From the NCBI RefSeq assembly GCF_964204865.1, contig NC_135257.1, positions 8,640,151-8,704,150 on the forward strand: DNA of 64,000 nucleotides, given 5' to 3'. Shown here piece after piece: positions 62,338-64,000 of this stretch (position 1 is the stretch's first letter; the number at the start of each line of letters is the position of its first letter). The notes under the pieces are model-generated. The model ran no database searches. It had not been told where the DNA came from and saw nothing but the letters and a program-made list of their open reading frames with translations. A program made the translations under genes and the position numbers. This DNA comes from Styela clava. Lineage: Eukaryota; Chordata; Ascidiacea; Stolidobranchia; Styelidae.

Positions 62338-62935
62338 TCCTTGTTTCCCGTTTTCAACAATGCAACTCTTTAATTTAATATTGTTGCACGAGTTTCCCGA
62401 TCTTTTCTGCGCTCATTTTCTGGAATTTTTTCTGCTCTTTGATTCGCTTTTTTCAATAATGATTCGAGGAGATTTTTTGTCGCCCTTCTTTTGCAAATTT
62501 GAAGAAATTTTTGCTTGAATCCATTGAATCGGATTTTTAGGTTTTTGCTCTTTCCATTTCTGTAAAAGCATGCTTGTTGTTTTGTTGAATATTTACACTG
62601 GATGACTGGACAGTCCGATTCCTTGTTTTTCCGTTTTCAACAATGCAACTCTTTAGTTTAATATTGTTGCACGAGTTTCCCGATCTTTTTGCGCTCATTT
62701 TTTGGAATTACTATGGAAGTTTTCTCTTCTTTTTGATTCGCTTTTCTTCGATATCTTATTTCTACTTTTTTCAATAATGATTCGAGTAGATTCTTTGCCG
62801 CCCTTCTTTTGCAAATTTGAAGAAATTTTTACTTGAATCCAATGAAACGGATTTTTAGGTTTTTGTTTCCTCCATTTCTGTAAAAACATGCTTGTTGTTC
62901 TGTTAAATATTTACACTGGATGACCGGACAGTTTC
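62338..62935 (+). repeat. tandem duplication, two units of about 283 bp
   Basis: The block GTTTTCAACAATGCAACTCT starts near 62350 and again near 62633. Both copies continue with AATATTGTTGCACGAGTTTC, CGCCCTTCTTTTGCAAATTT, GGATTTTTAGGTTTTTG and ATTTACACTGGATGAC. The second carries a short insertion. Non-coding. Confidence 0.8.
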
Positions 62936-63088
62936 AGTGGAATTCTCGAATTTCTTCCTTTTATTTCGTCGGTGTCGGCATGAGGAACTGTTATTTTTGG
63001 ACACGTAGTGGACATAACGATCGTTTCAATATTATGTTGTTGTTCTTGTTCTTTGACACGTTTTTAAAAAGTCGCTTTTCTCTTTGAT

Positions 63089-63202
63089 TACTGGACTAAT
63101 TGCTTTGAAATTTTCAGTGGTTGAAGATGAAATTTTTCTCCAGAAGGCTATTACTTTTATTTATTTCAAATATTTCTGTTAGCTCTGTAAGATTTGTTTT
63201 TG
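63089..63202 (+). repeat. dispersed repeat, partner of 697-810
   Basis: ATTACTGGACTAATTGCTTT then GAAATTTTCAGTGGTTGAAG matches the WDR90-intron copy, including the trailing AGCTCTGTAAGATTTGTTTTT. Confidence 0.5.
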
Positions 63203-63279
63203 TTTGCTATGACGTCACTAAACGTTCTGCTGTTATCGGACGCCATTTTGTGTCCAACGGACCATCTTGCAATTTCAAT

Positions 63280-63955
63280 TCACGCTGTCACAAGACAGGA
63301 CCTTCTAAAGATAGAGAAGTTCTGGTCCCGTAACACAGCGCGGTGACACTGAACTAACTCGTAGCTGTCAAAAGCTTGAAAATCCATACAAATATGAGAA
63401 ATAAAAAGATGAAACTTGGCAGGTGGGTAGAGTTGTGTTTCTTTTAACCATATTTGAAGGTTTCGCGTTTCTACATTTGAAGGAGGGGGAATAGGGGGTG
63501 TGCATTTCCGATACGTCGATAATATCTTTGTCAACCAATTTGCGACCACCGTGTTTTCGTCTGTTTGATTGCTGTGATGTGGTGCTTTGTTTATAATTTA
63601 ACGAGTTTTGTTCGAAATAACCGTGTTCTTGAAATATATGACGGTCAGAAATGCAATTAGAAGCCCAATGTTTTCACGCTGTTACAAGACAGGAACTTCT
63701 AAAGATAGAGTAGTTCTGGTACCGTAACACAGCGCGGTGACACTGAACTAACTCGTAGCTGTCAAAACCTTGAAAATCCATACAAATATAAGAGATAAAA
63801 AGATGAAACTTGGCAGGTGGGTAGAGTTGTGTTAACCATCTTTGATAGTTACTTCTCTCCCCCGGGATAAATATGTAAATCCTATCCTAATACGTCGATA
63901 ATATCTTTGTCAACCAATTTGCGACCACCGTGTTTTGTCTGTTTGATTGCTGTAT
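63280..63955 (+). repeat. direct duplication with 394-bp period, second copy altered
   Basis: Copy 1 runs from 63280 to about 63576 and copy 2 from about 63674 to 63955. Shared blocks include ACAAGACAGGA, TCTAAAGATAGAG, GTAACACAGCGCGGTGACAC, GATGAAACTTGGCAGGTGGG and ACGTCGATAATATCTTTGTC. In copy 2 the segment near 63853-63890 is replaced by the SINE tail TCTCCCCCGGGATAAATATG plus TAAATCCTATCCT. Confidence 0.8.
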
Positions 63956-64000
63956 GGCTGCGTATGCAATAGTCTCGACGCAGCAGAAACGATGATCAAG

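Overview
The window is metazoan nuclear DNA. Its genes are split by short GT-AG introns, are closest by my reading to animal WDR90, PPM1G, MEN1, TUBGCP4 and TMEM18, and sit in AT-rich DNA full of small DNA transposons. Intron size, gene spacing and repeat load suggest an invertebrate, perhaps a marine invertebrate deuterostome such as a tunicate. I cannot fix the species from sequence alone.

Layout. 1-7,509 (+): the 3' part of WDR90/POC16, a centriolar WD40 protein. 7,510-11,068: intergenic with repeat scraps. 11,069-21,867 (+): a 13-exon gene for a predicted 1,160-residue disordered, Ser/Arg-rich protein I do not recognise. 22,662-29,516 (-): a 10-exon gene of the gamma-butyrobetaine/trimethyllysine dioxygenase family, whose predicted protein keeps the structural zinc site but lacks the first Fe(II)-binding histidine. 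Its introns hold an hAT element with target-site duplication, an hAT MITE beside a splice donor and a 1-kb foldback. 29,517-33,748: repeat-rich intergenic DNA. 33,806-35,869 (+): PPM1G with an intronless coding region. 38,208-44,355 (+): complete menin (MEN1) in 10 coding exons, with SINE and hAT MITE insertions. 46,073-49,137 (-): complete TUBGCP4 in three exons. 49,788-50,210 (-): intronless TMEM18. 50,602-58,704: an 8.1-kb transposon-like element with inverted arms of about 2 kb, built of tandem units and flanked by a perfect 8-bp duplication. 58,705-64,000: intergenic, with SINE copies and local duplications.

The genes do not form an obvious pathway: WDR90 (centriole wall) and TUBGCP4 (gamma-tubulin ring complex) are both centrosomal, PPM1G and menin are nuclear regulators, and TMEM18 is a nuclear-envelope/ER membrane protein. 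The exon models were made by hand from splice signals, reading-frame continuity and remembered human protein architecture. Every exon join listed keeps frame.
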